A DNA stretch of 64,000 nucleotides from an uncultured Flavobacteriaceae bacterium (GTDB lineage: Bacteria > Bacteroidota > Bacteroidia > Flavobacteriales > Flavobacteriaceae): contig CAJWLL010000001.1 in assembly GCA_913043275.1 (NCBI GenBank), forward strand, positions 124,001 to 188,000, written 5' to 3'. The notes beneath the pieces are model-generated. The model saw only the letters and a program-made list of their open reading frames with translations. It ran no database searches and was not told the origin of the DNA. Within the stretch, counting starts at the first letter, position 1; each line of letters begins with the position of its first letter. A program made the position numbers and the translations under genes. This document shows, one piece after another, positions 53,960 through 63,429 of this stretch.

Positions 53960-55588
53960 ATGAAGCACCGCAAGCCAAATGAACTGCATCTTAGGTCCCA
54001 TGATCTTGATCACGATCATTGGGATCGACGGGGCTTTTTGAGGACCCTTGGCATGGCCGGTGCAGGTGCTATTTCATTTGGAAACAGTACTCTTTCCGTA
54101 GTCGAATCACCTCTTTTGTCACATGCTATTTCCGATGCCTACTCTGATCGTATTTTGGTCCTCATTCGATTAAAAGGAGGAAACGACGGACTCAACACTA
54201 TCGTTCCACTTTACGACTTTGACTTATACGCCAATAAGCGCCCTAAAATTCACATTCCACAAAACAACCTTTATAAACTTAATGACAATTTTGGTATTCC
54301 TAATTTTATGAATTCTGTTGTTCCTATGTGGAATGAAGGAGCAATGAAAGTTATCCACGGTGTGGGTTATGAAAACCAAAATTTATCTCATTTTAAATCC
54401 TCCGAGATTTGGGCAACTACTACTCCTGATGCTGAGATCACATCTGGATGGATGGGAAGATATTACGAAGGAAAGTATATGGATTACATGAACAATCCTC
54501 CCGAAAAACCTTTGGCAATTCAAATTGGGGGAGGTGGGAATTTGATTTTTGATGGAGACCTAACTACCTATTCCTTTTCAGTATCGAGTCCCGAACGTCT
54601 CAAAAGAGTGGCTGAAAACGGAACCCTGTATGAAAACATAGACAATGCGAATAACCTTCACGGTCAGCAGGTTTCCTTTTTGAGAGAAGCTTCAAACACC
54701 ACCTTCCGATATGCCTCTGTGATCAATGAGGCTTACGAAAATTCCAAAGCATTTGATTCCTACACTAATGATAATTTCGACTTACAATTGAATTTGGTTT
54801 CTCGATTTATCAAAGGGGGTTTAGGTACAAAAGTATATATGGTTTCACTTGGCGGGTTTGACACCCATGCCAATCAGCCCGAACGACATGAAGCCCTAAT
54901 GACAAGGCTAACCAGGGCTATCCAAACCTTTTATAAAGATTTGGGTGATTACGGAATGGCCGAAAAAGTCCTCTCGATGACTTTTTCTGAGTTTGGTCGT
55001 CGTGTTGCAGAAAACGGTTCCAGTGGAACAGACCATGGTTCTGCGGCACCCATTATGCTTTTTGGACCCGCACTTAAAGGCAATGGATTTATTGGGCAGC
55101 ACCCCGATTTAAGAGCCCTCAATAAAAAAGGCAATATGGCCAATAGTAAAGATTTCAGGGCAGTATATGCTTCTGTTCTTACTAATTGGTTGTGCGCAGA
55201 TGCAGTTGATGTTAGCAATGCCATTAGCGGCCCTAACCCTGAGCTTTTAGGATTGGGATTGGGTTGCGACGAATTTTCATTTTCCTGTGATCCAATTCTT
55301 CCCCTTCACATGACCGATGATCCACTTCTTCCCCTTCATGCTGCAGTAAATGCAGATCAAGGAGTAATATTATATCTGACCATTAATGAATCTGCTGATG
55401 TTGAAGTTAACGTCTTTGATGTTTTGGGAAGAAAAGTTGGAAACACAATCAGTTCTCGTTTAAACTCCGGAAAGCACAACCTCTCATTGATTGATGCCAC
55501 TTCCCAAAGCTTTCCTTCGGGGCAGTATTTTTACAAAATAACGACCAACGGAGACAAAACCTACAGCAAGTCCTTTTTGGTAAAATAG
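53960..55588 (+). CDS. DUF1501 family protein with T9SS C-terminal sorting domain
   Basis: 542 residues. A Tat-like motif (RRGFLRTLGMAGAGAISFG) stands near residue 23. The DUF1501 fold follows: VLIRLKGGNDGLNTIVPLY, VGYENQNLSHFKSSEIW, GGFDTHANQPERH and FGRRVAENGSSGTDHG. The last 75 residues form a type A T9SS tail (VNVFDVLGRKVG, SGQYFYKI, KSFLVK). It would be released to the surface after export. A partner DUF1800 gene precedes it by 2 bases, and the convergent cytosolic Gfo/Idh gene lies 7 bases away. Confidence 0.92.
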   Translation: MKHRKPNELHLRSHDLDHDHWDRRGFLRTLGMAGAGAISFGNSTLSVVESPLLSHAISDAYSDRILVLIRLKGGNDGLNTIVPLYDFDLYANKRPKIHIPQNNLYKLNDNFGIPNFMNSVVPMWNEGAMKVIHGVGYENQNLSHFKSSEIWATTTPDAEITSGWMGRYYEGKYMDYMNNPPEKPLAIQIGGGGNLIFDGDLTTYSFSVSSPERLKRVAENGTLYENIDNANNLHGQQVSFLREASNTTFRYASVINEAYENSKAFDSYTNDNFDLQLNLVSRFIKGGLGTKVYMVSLGGFDTHANQPERHEALMTRLTRAIQTFYKDLGDYGMAEKVLSMTFSEFGRRVAENGSSGTDHGSAAPIMLFGPALKGNGFIGQHPDLRALNKKGNMANSKDFRAVYASVLTNWLCADAVDVSNAISGPNPELLGLGLGCDEFSFSCDPILPLHMTDDPLLPLHAAVNADQGVILYLTINESADVEVNVFDVLGRKVGNTISSRLNSGKHNLSLIDATSQSFPSGQYFYKITTNGDKTYSKSFLVK

Positions 55589-55595
55589 CGACTTA

Positions 55596-56564
55596 CTACT
55601 TTTCCTTTATTTTTTCGAAAACTTGTTCAACCATTTGACCCAATTCCAGTGCGTCTTGGTGGCTCCACAACTCGCTTTCTTTTTTTCCTGCTGCAATACA
55701 GCAGTTGACCTCCTTGATTTGAGGGACATAACCATTGCCCTCTGAGGGGAAATCCTCTTGGGTAGTGGCTCCTATTTTTTTCAACTCCACTTTTTGGGCA
55801 TTATGCCAAAAACCGTGAAGGAGGATTTCTCCTTCTGTACCACCCACCCTGGCATGGTTGTCACTTTCGTTAGCAATTCCACTATAAAGCACTGCTTGCG
55901 CATTTTCATATTGCAATATCATAGAGGTCTGAACATCTACCCCCGTACTTCCAAGGATGGACTGGGCGACTATATTTTTAGGCCTACCCAAAATAAGATA
56001 CGCTAGAAAAAGGGGATAAACCCCTAGGTCAAGTAAAACCCCTCCTCCTTTTTTAGGATCCAATAAGCGGTGAGAAGAATCTATATTAAGTCGGTAAAAG
56101 GAAAACTCGGCATAAAGAAATTTCGGTTCGCCAATATATCCTTCTTCGATCCACTGTTTTGCTTTTTGTATAGCAGGGTTAAATCGAGACCACAAGGCCT
56201 CCATCAAAAAACAATTTTGTTTTTTGGCAAGCGCAACCATCGCCTTTATTTCTTTGGTATTAAGTCCTAGGGGTTTTTCGCACAAAACCCCTTTACCCGC
56301 CTCTAGTGCCGCCATGGTCATCGCTTTGTGGTTCTGGTTGAGACTGGCAATATAGATGACCTCTATTTCGGGGTCACGGTATAAATCTTCATACTTATCA
56401 TAAGCTTTTTGTCCGTCAAATTCCTTTTGAAAAGCCTTGGCACGATCCCTGCTGGTGGAAGCCACACCAATCAATTCGGCTTGGGCAACACCTTTTAAAT
56501 CCCCAGCAAACTTTCGGGCAATATTACCCAAACCTGCAATGCCCCATTTGATTGTTTTGGCCAT
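55596..56564 (-). CDS. Cytosolic Gfo/Idh/MocA dehydrogenase
   Basis: 322 residues without a signal peptide, unlike the other three Gfo/Idh proteins here. The start carries the Rossmann motif GIAGLGNIARKFAGDL; CEKPLGLN holds the conserved EKP lysine; GGGVLLDLGVYPLFLAYL follows. It resembles dihydrodiol/D-xylose dehydrogenase-like oxidoreductases using NAD(P). It may process a sugar after import. It converges with the DUF1501 gene (7-base gap) and diverges from a sulfatase gene. Confidence 0.9.
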   Translation of the reverse strand: MAKTIKWGIAGLGNIARKFAGDLKGVAQAELIGVASTSRDRAKAFQKEFDGQKAYDKYEDLYRDPEIEVIYIASLNQNHKAMTMAALEAGKGVLCEKPLGLNTKEIKAMVALAKKQNCFLMEALWSRFNPAIQKAKQWIEEGYIGEPKFLYAEFSFYRLNIDSSHRLLDPKKGGGVLLDLGVYPLFLAYLILGRPKNIVAQSILGSTGVDVQTSMILQYENAQAVLYSGIANESDNHARVGGTEGEILLHGFWHNAQKVELKKIGATTQEDFPSEGNGYVPQIKEVNCCIAAGKKESELWSHQDALELGQMVEQVFEKIKEK

Positions 56565-56678
56565 CCTTTGATCCTTAATTTTTGGAAATTAAATTTAAGA
56601 TTTTATTTATAACAAATTAACCACTCTCAATTAATTGAAATTTTTATAATTTGTATCTCATTAAATAAATCAAATTCG

Positions 56679-58265
56679 ATGAAAAAATTTATTCTTTTCG
56701 TTTTTCTTTTGCCACTTCTTTTTTCTTGTGAGCAAGAAAAGCCACAGCCACCAAATATTGTTTTTATCATGTCTGATGACCATGCTTTTCAAGCGGTAAG
56801 TGCTTATGGACATAATTTAAACAAGACCCCTAACATTGACAGAATTGCAAAAGAGGGCGCACTGTTCAACAAAGGTTTTGTAACCAATTCAATTTGCGCT
56901 CCTAGTAGAGCTGTGATGCTTACCGGAAAGCACAGCTTTGTGAATGGAAAGGTGGATAATATTCAAGACTTCGACTGGGACCAACCCAATTTTGCCAAAA
57001 ATCTTCAAGCAGCAGGATACCAAACAGCTATGGTAGGTAAAATTCACCTTAGGGGACTGCCACAAGGATTTGACTACTCCGCAGTATTACCTGGACAAGG
57101 TCATTATTACAATCCGGATTTCATAATTAATGGAGTAAAGGAACGAATACAAGGTTATGTAACTTCAATAACTACTCGCCTGAGTTTAGATTGGCTCAAA
57201 GACAAAAGAGATAAAACCAAGCCTTTTCTATTGTTATATCACCAAAAGGCACCTCACAGAAACTGGCAGTCCGAGGAAAAGTATTTGTCCCTTTTTGACG
57301 ATAAGACCTTTGATTTTCCCAACAATTTTTTTGACAACTACGAAGGTCGTCCTGCTGCTGCTGCACAGGAAATGCTGATTGCTGCCACAGAAGAGCAGAT
57401 TGCCGCTGCCCATGGTAATGGCGGCCACGGTCGTTGGGGACATGATTTTAAATTTATCGTGGACCCCTATGGCAGAGAAACCCGATTCAACAAAGAACTC
57501 AAACGTTTTACCCCCGAACAGCGTGAGGCCTGGCTTAAAGCTTATACCCCTAAAAATGATGCTTTGAAAGCCGCCAAACTTGAAGGCAAAGAGTTGGCCT
57601 TATGGAAATTCAACCGCTATCTAAAAGACTACCTCAGAACTATTCAGTCTGTTGATGACGGAGTGGGAGAGGTGCTTGACTATTTGGAGCAAAATGGCCT
57701 GACAGAAAACACCATTGTTGTTTACACTTCTGACCAAGGATTCTACCTAGGAGAACATGGTTGGTTTGACAAGAGATTTATGTACGAAGAATCCCTAAGA
57801 ACCCCTTTACTAATTAAATATCCTAAAGAGATCAAGCCTGGTACAAAAATCGATCAAATGATCCAAAACTTGGATTTTGCGCCCACCTTTTTGGACTATG
57901 CTGGAGTAGATATTCCCGATGAGATACAAGGAGAATCTTTTAGAAAAATCGTCAGTCAGGAAACAAGCGAGTGGCGCGACGCAATCTATTACACCTATTA
58001 TGAGTATCCATCGGTACATATGGTTAAAAGACACAATGGGGTAAGAACTGACCGCTACAAGCTCATGCATTTCTATTATGACATCGATGTTTGGGAGTTA
58101 TACGATTTGAAAAAAGACCCTGCCGAAATGAACAACATTTACAACGACCCTGCGTATGCAGAGATAAAGCAAATGATGCACAAAAGATATGAAGAAATGC
58201 GTAAAAAATACGGTGATTCCGATGAATTGGATAAGCAGTTTATCGATAGTTATGTCAATCGTTAA
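56679..58265 (+). CDS. Sulfatase, S1 family, Cys-type lipoprotein (GlcNAc-6-sulfatase-like)
   Basis: 528 residues with lipobox Cys17 (LLFSCEQ). Motifs are FIMSDDHAF (about 30-38), the formylglycine site CAPSRAVMLTGKHS starting at Cys73, TAMVGKIHL, TSDQGFYLGEHGWFDKR and RFMYEESLRTPLLIKYP. The latter two are typical of S1 enzymes related to N-acetylglucosamine-6- or mucin-type sulfatases, but the precise subfamily is not sure. It removes sulfate from a sugar at the cell surface or periplasm. It ends before a clear terminator. Confidence 0.93.
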   Translation: MKKFILFVFLLPLLFSCEQEKPQPPNIVFIMSDDHAFQAVSAYGHNLNKTPNIDRIAKEGALFNKGFVTNSICAPSRAVMLTGKHSFVNGKVDNIQDFDWDQPNFAKNLQAAGYQTAMVGKIHLRGLPQGFDYSAVLPGQGHYYNPDFIINGVKERIQGYVTSITTRLSLDWLKDKRDKTKPFLLLYHQKAPHRNWQSEEKYLSLFDDKTFDFPNNFFDNYEGRPAAAAQEMLIAATEEQIAAAHGNGGHGRWGHDFKFIVDPYGRETRFNKELKRFTPEQREAWLKAYTPKNDALKAAKLEGKELALWKFNRYLKDYLRTIQSVDDGVGEVLDYLEQNGLTENTIVVYTSDQGFYLGEHGWFDKRFMYEESLRTPLLIKYPKEIKPGTKIDQMIQNLDFAPTFLDYAGVDIPDEIQGESFRKIVSQETSEWRDAIYYTYYEYPSVHMVKRHNGVRTDRYKLMHFYYDIDVWELYDLKKDPAEMNNIYNDPAYAEIKQMMHKRYEEMRKKYGDSDELDKQFIDSYVNR

Positions 58266-58288
58266 AACCTTAAAAAAACACAAACCAC

Positions 58289-58324
58289 AACCCTTTTTAA
58301 TACTTTATTAAAAAGGGTTTTTTA
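58289..58324 (+). terminator. Rho-independent terminator between sulfatase genes
   Basis: AACCCTTTTTAA (58289-58300) and TTAAAAAGGGTT (58308-58319) form a perfect 12-base stem with a seven-base loop (TACTTTA), and T residues run on through 58323. It lies 24 bases after the first sulfatase gene's stop. Confidence 0.9.
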
Positions 58325-58342
58325 TAAAACCTCTTACCTGGC

Positions 58343-59770
58343 ATGAAAACTTTTTTGAGTACTCTTCTGATTTCTGTTTTGCTATTGGCTTGTCAAAAGC
58401 CTGAAACTGAAACCCCCAATATCATTTTGATCATGGCCGATGACCAAGGATGGGGTGATGTGGGCTATAACGGCCATCCCCACCTTAAAACCCCTCACCT
58501 TGACGCTATGGCTCAGAATGGGGCTGTTTTTTCGCGTTTTTATTCAGCGGGTTCAGTTTGTTCTCCTACCCGTGCAAGTGTTATGACGGGAAGGCATTCC
58601 GCTCGCATGGGTATTTGCGGTGCTAACTGTGGACATGTCAAAGACCAAGAAATCACCTTGGCCGAAATGGTCAAAGAAAAAGGCTACCGCACGGGGCATT
58701 TTGGAAAATGGCATTTGGGAACCCTTACCCGAGAGATTCTCGATGCGAATCGCGGAGGTAAAAAAGAAAACGAAATCCACTACGCCCCACCTTGGGATCA
58801 CGGTTTTGACGTCAGCTTTGTTACTGAGTCCAAAGTCCCCACTTGGGATCCTATGATTACACCACCTAAAAATTCAGGAGATGTAAATGGCTCTTTAATT
58901 AAGGGAGAGCCATTTGGCACCTATTATTGGTCTGGGCCTGGAGTACGTATAACAGAAAATCTTGAGGGAGATGATTCACGTATAATAATGGATAGGGTCA
59001 TTCCTTTTATAGAACAATCTATTGCCCAAGTAAAACCCTTTTTGTCCATTATTTGGTTTCACGCCCCTCATTTACCAGTTTTAACAGGTGAAAAATATAA
59101 ATCCCACTATGCACACTTAAGTAACAATCAACAACATTACTATGGTGTCATCTCTGCTCTGGACGAGCAAGTAGGTCGACTGAGGAACAAACTCAAAAAC
59201 CTAGGGATATCAAAAAACACATTGATTTTCTATACTTCCGACAATGGCCCTGAAACTTCATTAAAAGTAAGGAATCAAAATATACCGCATGGAAGAGCTC
59301 AAGGAATTACTAAAGGTTTACGCGGAAGGAAAAGGAGCTTATACGAGGGAGGTATAAGAGTTCCCAGTATTGTGGAATGGCCCGCCAAAATCAAACCAGG
59401 AACACATGTAAATGTCCCTTGTTTTACTTCCGACTATTTCCCTACAATTGCCCACATTTTGGATATTGACCTAAAAAAAAATAAACGACCCTATGATGGG
59501 GAAAATTTAATTCCCTATTGGAGCCAAAAAAAACAAAAAAGAAACAATCCCCTAGCTTTTCAATTTAAAGATCAATTTGCTTTAATTGACAATGACCAAA
59601 AGTTATATGGTATTTCAGACGGAGTAAATCAACTTTTTGATCTCAGACTAGACCCCGAAGAAGAAAATGATTTATCAAAAGAAAAACCTAATAAATTGAA
59701 AGCTTTAGAACGTCTTTATCGGGATTGGGATTCATCAGTTCAGAATAGTAGTTTGGGTGAGGATTATTAA
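58343..59770 (+). CDS. Sulfatase, S1 family, Cys-type lipoprotein
   Basis: 475 residues with lipobox Cys17 (LLLACQKP). Motifs are IMADDQGWGDVGYNGHP, formylglycine site CSPTRASVMTGRHSARMG from Cys73, GHFGKWHLG, FYTSDNGPE and YEGGIRVPSIVEWP. This is an arylsulfatase-A-like S1 enzyme of normal length. It comes 18 bases after the terminator, so it likely has its own promoter or depends on read-through. The sulfated sugar is not known. Confidence 0.93.
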   Translation: MKTFLSTLLISVLLLACQKPETETPNIILIMADDQGWGDVGYNGHPHLKTPHLDAMAQNGAVFSRFYSAGSVCSPTRASVMTGRHSARMGICGANCGHVKDQEITLAEMVKEKGYRTGHFGKWHLGTLTREILDANRGGKKENEIHYAPPWDHGFDVSFVTESKVPTWDPMITPPKNSGDVNGSLIKGEPFGTYYWSGPGVRITENLEGDDSRIIMDRVIPFIEQSIAQVKPFLSIIWFHAPHLPVLTGEKYKSHYAHLSNNQQHYYGVISALDEQVGRLRNKLKNLGISKNTLIFYTSDNGPETSLKVRNQNIPHGRAQGITKGLRGRKRSLYEGGIRVPSIVEWPAKIKPGTHVNVPCFTSDYFPTIAHILDIDLKKNKRPYDGENLIPYWSQKKQKRNNPLAFQFKDQFALIDNDQKLYGISDGVNQLFDLRLDPEEENDLSKEKPNKLKALERLYRDWDSSVQNSSLGEDY

Positions 59771-59812
59771 TTTTAGCCTAACTTAAATCGAGTATTAAAA
59801 ACATAATAAAGG

Positions 59813-60670
59813 ATGAAGCACATTCAGGAGTTGATTGACCTAATTTCTTTGGATAAAATAGAAGATAACACCTTTAAGGGTCAAAACTTTCAAACATCTT
59901 GGGGAAGGGTGTTTGGGGGGCAAGTATTAGCACAATCTCTCAATGCTGCCTATCAGACTGTTCCAAATGACCGTTTTGCTCATTCACTTCACGGTTATTT
60001 TATTTTGGGAGGAAATCTAGACTTACCGATCATCTATGAGGTCGATATTATCAGAGATGGAAAAAGTTTTAATACCCGACGAGTTGTTGCCTTTCAGGAC
60101 GGGCGAGCAATTTTTAATATGTCCGCCTCTTTTCAGCTTCAGCAACAAGGGGTTAACCATCAGTTTTCTATGCCCAATTTTATCCCTCCTGAAAAATTAT
60201 TAAGTGACCTAGAGCAGTTGGAAAATCAAAACATTGACCCGATGGTCTATGACCGATTTAAAAAAATAAAACCCGAGGTCATCGAATTTCGTCCCATAGA
60301 AAAACTAACCCTGAGAGACGATATTGATGCCCCAGCCAAAAGTAATTACTGGTTTCGTTCTAAAGAGGCCACCCCCTTTGGATTAGACATTCAACATCAG
60401 CTGTTAGCTTATATCTCCGACTATGGACTCCTTCGAACTGCTACCCTTCCTCATAAAAAGGAACTCAGTCAAAGCTCCACTTTCTTTACCAGTATTGATC
60501 ACTCAATATGGTTTCATCGATCCTTATCTTTGCAAGAATGGCTTCTTTATGCCATGGACAGCCCTAGTGCTTCAAACTCCCGAGGATTTTCTAGAGGATC
60601 AATCTATAACCGCGACGGACTTTTGGTTGCTTCTTCAGCTCAAGAAGGATTGATACGACAGCTATCTTAA
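59813..60670 (+). CDS. tesB: Acyl-CoA thioesterase II
   Basis: 285 residues matching TesB: LEKIE-like LDKIEDNTFKGQN, GRVFGGQVLAQSLNAA, HSLHGYFILGG, FNTRRVVAFQDGRAIFNM, and late HRSLSLQEWLLYAMDSPSASNSRGFSRG with ASSAQEGLIR. It carries two hot-dog domains and hydrolyses acyl-CoA in the cytoplasm. It stands between sulfatase genes but looks like a housekeeping gene unrelated to glycan use. Confidence 0.93.
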   Translation: MKHIQELIDLISLDKIEDNTFKGQNFQTSWGRVFGGQVLAQSLNAAYQTVPNDRFAHSLHGYFILGGNLDLPIIYEVDIIRDGKSFNTRRVVAFQDGRAIFNMSASFQLQQQGVNHQFSMPNFIPPEKLLSDLEQLENQNIDPMVYDRFKKIKPEVIEFRPIEKLTLRDDIDAPAKSNYWFRSKEATPFGLDIQHQLLAYISDYGLLRTATLPHKKELSQSSTFFTSIDHSIWFHRSLSLQEWLLYAMDSPSASNSRGFSRGSIYNRDGLLVASSAQEGLIRQLS

Positions 60671-60712
60671 AAAGGAGGGTTTTGAAAAAGTCATTCGGTT
60701 AATATATAACTA

Positions 60713-62056
60713 ATGAATCACATAAAATTTAATTTTGGAAGAACTTTAATAGGATTTATATTGGCCGTCAACTTAGGCTGTAGTAAAAAAGATGCTATGC
60801 CTATAATGGAACAGATAACTCCAGAGGGGCTAACTATTCTACCCAATATTTTGTTAATAATAGCCGATGATATGGGGGTGGATGCTACACCTGGTTACGG
60901 TTTGGGTAGCCTTCAACCCCAAATGCCTAATCTCATGGAGTTGCAATCCAATGGTATCATCTACGAATCTGTTTGGTCGGCTCCTGTATGTGCACCTACC
61001 AGGGCAACTATAATTACTGGGAAATACGGTATTAACAATGGGGTTCTCAACACATCTAATTTAGGGACCCTTTCCGAAACAGAAATAACGATTCAAGCTT
61101 ATTTGGACAAAGAATTGGGAAATGTCTACTCAAACGCCTTAATTGGCAAATGGCACCTTTCCAACCATGAGAATAATAGACCCAACGAAATGGGTATCGA
61201 CTACTTTGCTGGATTAATTCCTGGCACTGTTAAGGACTACAACCAATGGGAACTCACTATTAATGGACAAACCACTACCAGTAACAAATATATAACCACC
61301 GAATTGACTGATTTAGCCATTGAATGGGTAAATGAGCAAGAAAAGCCTTGGTTTTGTTGGTTAGCCTATACCGCGCCTCATTCTCCTTTCCATTTACCTC
61401 CTGCCGAGATGCACTCCCAAGGCAGTCTAATTAATGATCCTGCAATTATAGAAATTAACCCCGTGCCTTACTATATGGCCATGATAGAAAGCATTGATTA
61501 TGAAATAGGGCGATTGTTGAATCAAATGACAATAGAGGATAGGGAAAATACCATGATTATTTTTTTGGGAGACAATGGAACCCCTGGTAGTGTAATTCAA
61601 TTGCCCTTTTTATCCAACCGTTCAAAAGGCTCACTATACCAAGGTGGAATTCATGTCCCCTTGGTTGTTTCAGGGCCTGCATTGAGTCGAAAGGGGGAAA
61701 GGGATTCCAGCCTGATCCATACCGTCGATTTGTTCTCTACTATTGCACAAATCTCGGGAGTAAAAAACACGGAATATCATGATAGTAAGAGTTTTTACGG
61801 CACTTTTTCTGATACGACTCAAGACACAAGAAAATATAATTATTCAGAAATTTTGGATTCTGAAAAACCTGCCAAATCGGGCTATACCATAAGAGATAAT
61901 CGTCATAAACTAATAGCCTTAGACAACGGAACATCACGTCTTTACGACTTGAAAGACGATCCCTATGAGCAAAATAATTTGATGATTAAAAATTTATCTG
62001 AAGATCAAAAAATTGCTTTAGAGGAATTGCAAGCTCATGCTTTGACCATTCGCTAA
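60713..62056 (+). CDS. Sulfatase, S1 family, Cys-type lipoprotein
   Basis: 447 residues with lipobox Cys23 (LAVNLGCSKKD). Motifs are IIADDMGVDATPGYG (near 49), the formylglycine site CAPTRATIITGKYG from Cys93, ALIGKWHLSN, FLGDNGTPG where other copies have TSDNG, and YQGGIHVPLVVSGP. The YxNN-type metal region looks slightly off the usual sequence, but the key Asp and Asn are present. It seems to be a more diverged S1 member. Sugar target unknown. Confidence 0.92.
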   Translation: MNHIKFNFGRTLIGFILAVNLGCSKKDAMPIMEQITPEGLTILPNILLIIADDMGVDATPGYGLGSLQPQMPNLMELQSNGIIYESVWSAPVCAPTRATIITGKYGINNGVLNTSNLGTLSETEITIQAYLDKELGNVYSNALIGKWHLSNHENNRPNEMGIDYFAGLIPGTVKDYNQWELTINGQTTTSNKYITTELTDLAIEWVNEQEKPWFCWLAYTAPHSPFHLPPAEMHSQGSLINDPAIIEINPVPYYMAMIESIDYEIGRLLNQMTIEDRENTMIIFLGDNGTPGSVIQLPFLSNRSKGSLYQGGIHVPLVVSGPALSRKGERDSSLIHTVDLFSTIAQISGVKNTEYHDSKSFYGTFSDTTQDTRKYNYSEILDSEKPAKSGYTIRDNRHKLIALDNGTSRLYDLKDDPYEQNNLMIKNLSEDQKIALEELQAHALTIR

Positions 62057-62151
62057 GTTTTTAATAAAAAATTATTAAAACTGTTTATTAATTTTTCACT
62101 TTATCTCCTTCTGCCCTTGCTTTTCTTTTTAATTTGCAATAAATCGTTTTG

Positions 62152-63429
62152 ATGGAAATAGGATTATTGATCATATCGACTCTGAGTTTTGTTTTCCTTT
62201 TATATTTACTTCTTAAAAAGCAAAGGACCAGTGGCCTTTCGGAAGAATTACGAGAGTTAGTCAAAGGAGAGTTCTATCAAAACCGGGAGGAGTTGACAAA
62301 AAACCTTCGGGAAACTCGTTTGGAGATCACCCAAAATGTAGGTCGCTTAAATGAATTATTAGCTAAAAAAGCTAAAGATGATCGTGAGGAGTTACGTATC
62401 AACCTTAAGGATTTTCAGGATTCTTTTTCCAAAAATGTCACGGCTTTTAACGAACTCCAAAAGCAAAACTTTGAACGCCTTAATCAAAAGCAAGATGAAC
62501 TGATTAAATCCACTGAGCTTAAGCTAGAAAAGATGCGGGAGACGGTTGATGAAAAGCTTCATAAAACCCTTGAAGAACGTTTGGGAAAATCTTTTGAAGT
62601 GGTCACTCAGCAGTTGCTTAAAGTTCAAAAGGGGCTGGGAGAAATGCAAACCCTGGCGGCAGGCGTAGGCGATCTTAAAAAAGTATTAAGCAATGTTAAA
62701 ACCAGCGGTGTTTTAGGAGAAATACAGTTGGGCAACATTTTGGAGCAAATCCTTGCTCCTGAACAGTACGAATCCAATGTAAAAACCAAAAAAGGCTCGG
62801 ATGCTTTGGTGGAATACGCAATCAAACTGCCCGGTAAAAGCCATAGTAGTGGTCCGGTATATTTACCGGTGGATGCCAAGTTCCCACAGGAGGATTACGC
62901 CCGTTTGCAATCGGCCTATGAGGTGGGTGACCCGGCAGCTATTGAAACTTCTTTAGGGGCTTTGCTCAAAACAGTAAAAAAATTCGCTAAAGATATTTCC
63001 CAAAGGTATATCGATCCTCCCCATACCACAGATTTCGGGATCATGTTTTTACCCTTTGAAGGTTTGTATGCTGAAGTGACACGACATCCTAAAGTAATCG
63101 CCCAATTGCAAAGGGAATACAAAATCATACTGACAGGCCCCACCACTTTGGCGGCTATGCTTAACAGCTTGCAAATGGGCTTTAAGACATTAGCGATCCA
63201 AAAACGTAGCAGTGAGGTATGGGAGGTTTTGGCCAGTGTTAAAAAAGAGTTTTCGGCCTTTGGCATTGTCTTGGAAAAGGCTCAACGTAAGATTAAAGAA
63301 GCGGACAACGAGATTGAAAAAATGGTTACTACCCGTACACGCATGATGTTGTCCAAGCTGAGTAAGGTAGAGCAGATAGAACAAACTCAGGAGGAAAAAG
63401 AGAAAGACGATCTCTTTAAACTGCAATAG
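62152..63429 (+). CDS. rmuC: DNA recombination protein RmuC homologue
   Basis: About 425 residues from ATG 62152; a TTG directly upstream is also in frame. An N-terminal membrane helix (IGLLIISTLSFVFLLYLLL) is followed by a long coiled coil (about 30-165) and the RmuC nuclease-like core: SGVLGEIQLGNILEQILAPEQY, VYLPVDAKFPQEDY, FGIMFLPFEGLYAEV and TTLAAMLNSLQMGF. RmuC limits sequence inversions by acting at structured DNA. Its end meets the convergent leucine-rich gene with no gap. Confidence 0.94.
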   Translation: MEIGLLIISTLSFVFLLYLLLKKQRTSGLSEELRELVKGEFYQNREELTKNLRETRLEITQNVGRLNELLAKKAKDDREELRINLKDFQDSFSKNVTAFNELQKQNFERLNQKQDELIKSTELKLEKMRETVDEKLHKTLEERLGKSFEVVTQQLLKVQKGLGEMQTLAAGVGDLKKVLSNVKTSGVLGEIQLGNILEQILAPEQYESNVKTKKGSDALVEYAIKLPGKSHSSGPVYLPVDAKFPQEDYARLQSAYEVGDPAAIETSLGALLKTVKKFAKDISQRYIDPPHTTDFGIMFLPFEGLYAEVTRHPKVIAQLQREYKIILTGPTTLAAMLNSLQMGFKTLAIQKRSSEVWEVLASVKKEFSAFGIVLEKAQRKIKEADNEIEKMVTTRTRMMLSKLSKVEQIEQTQEEKEKDDLFKLQ

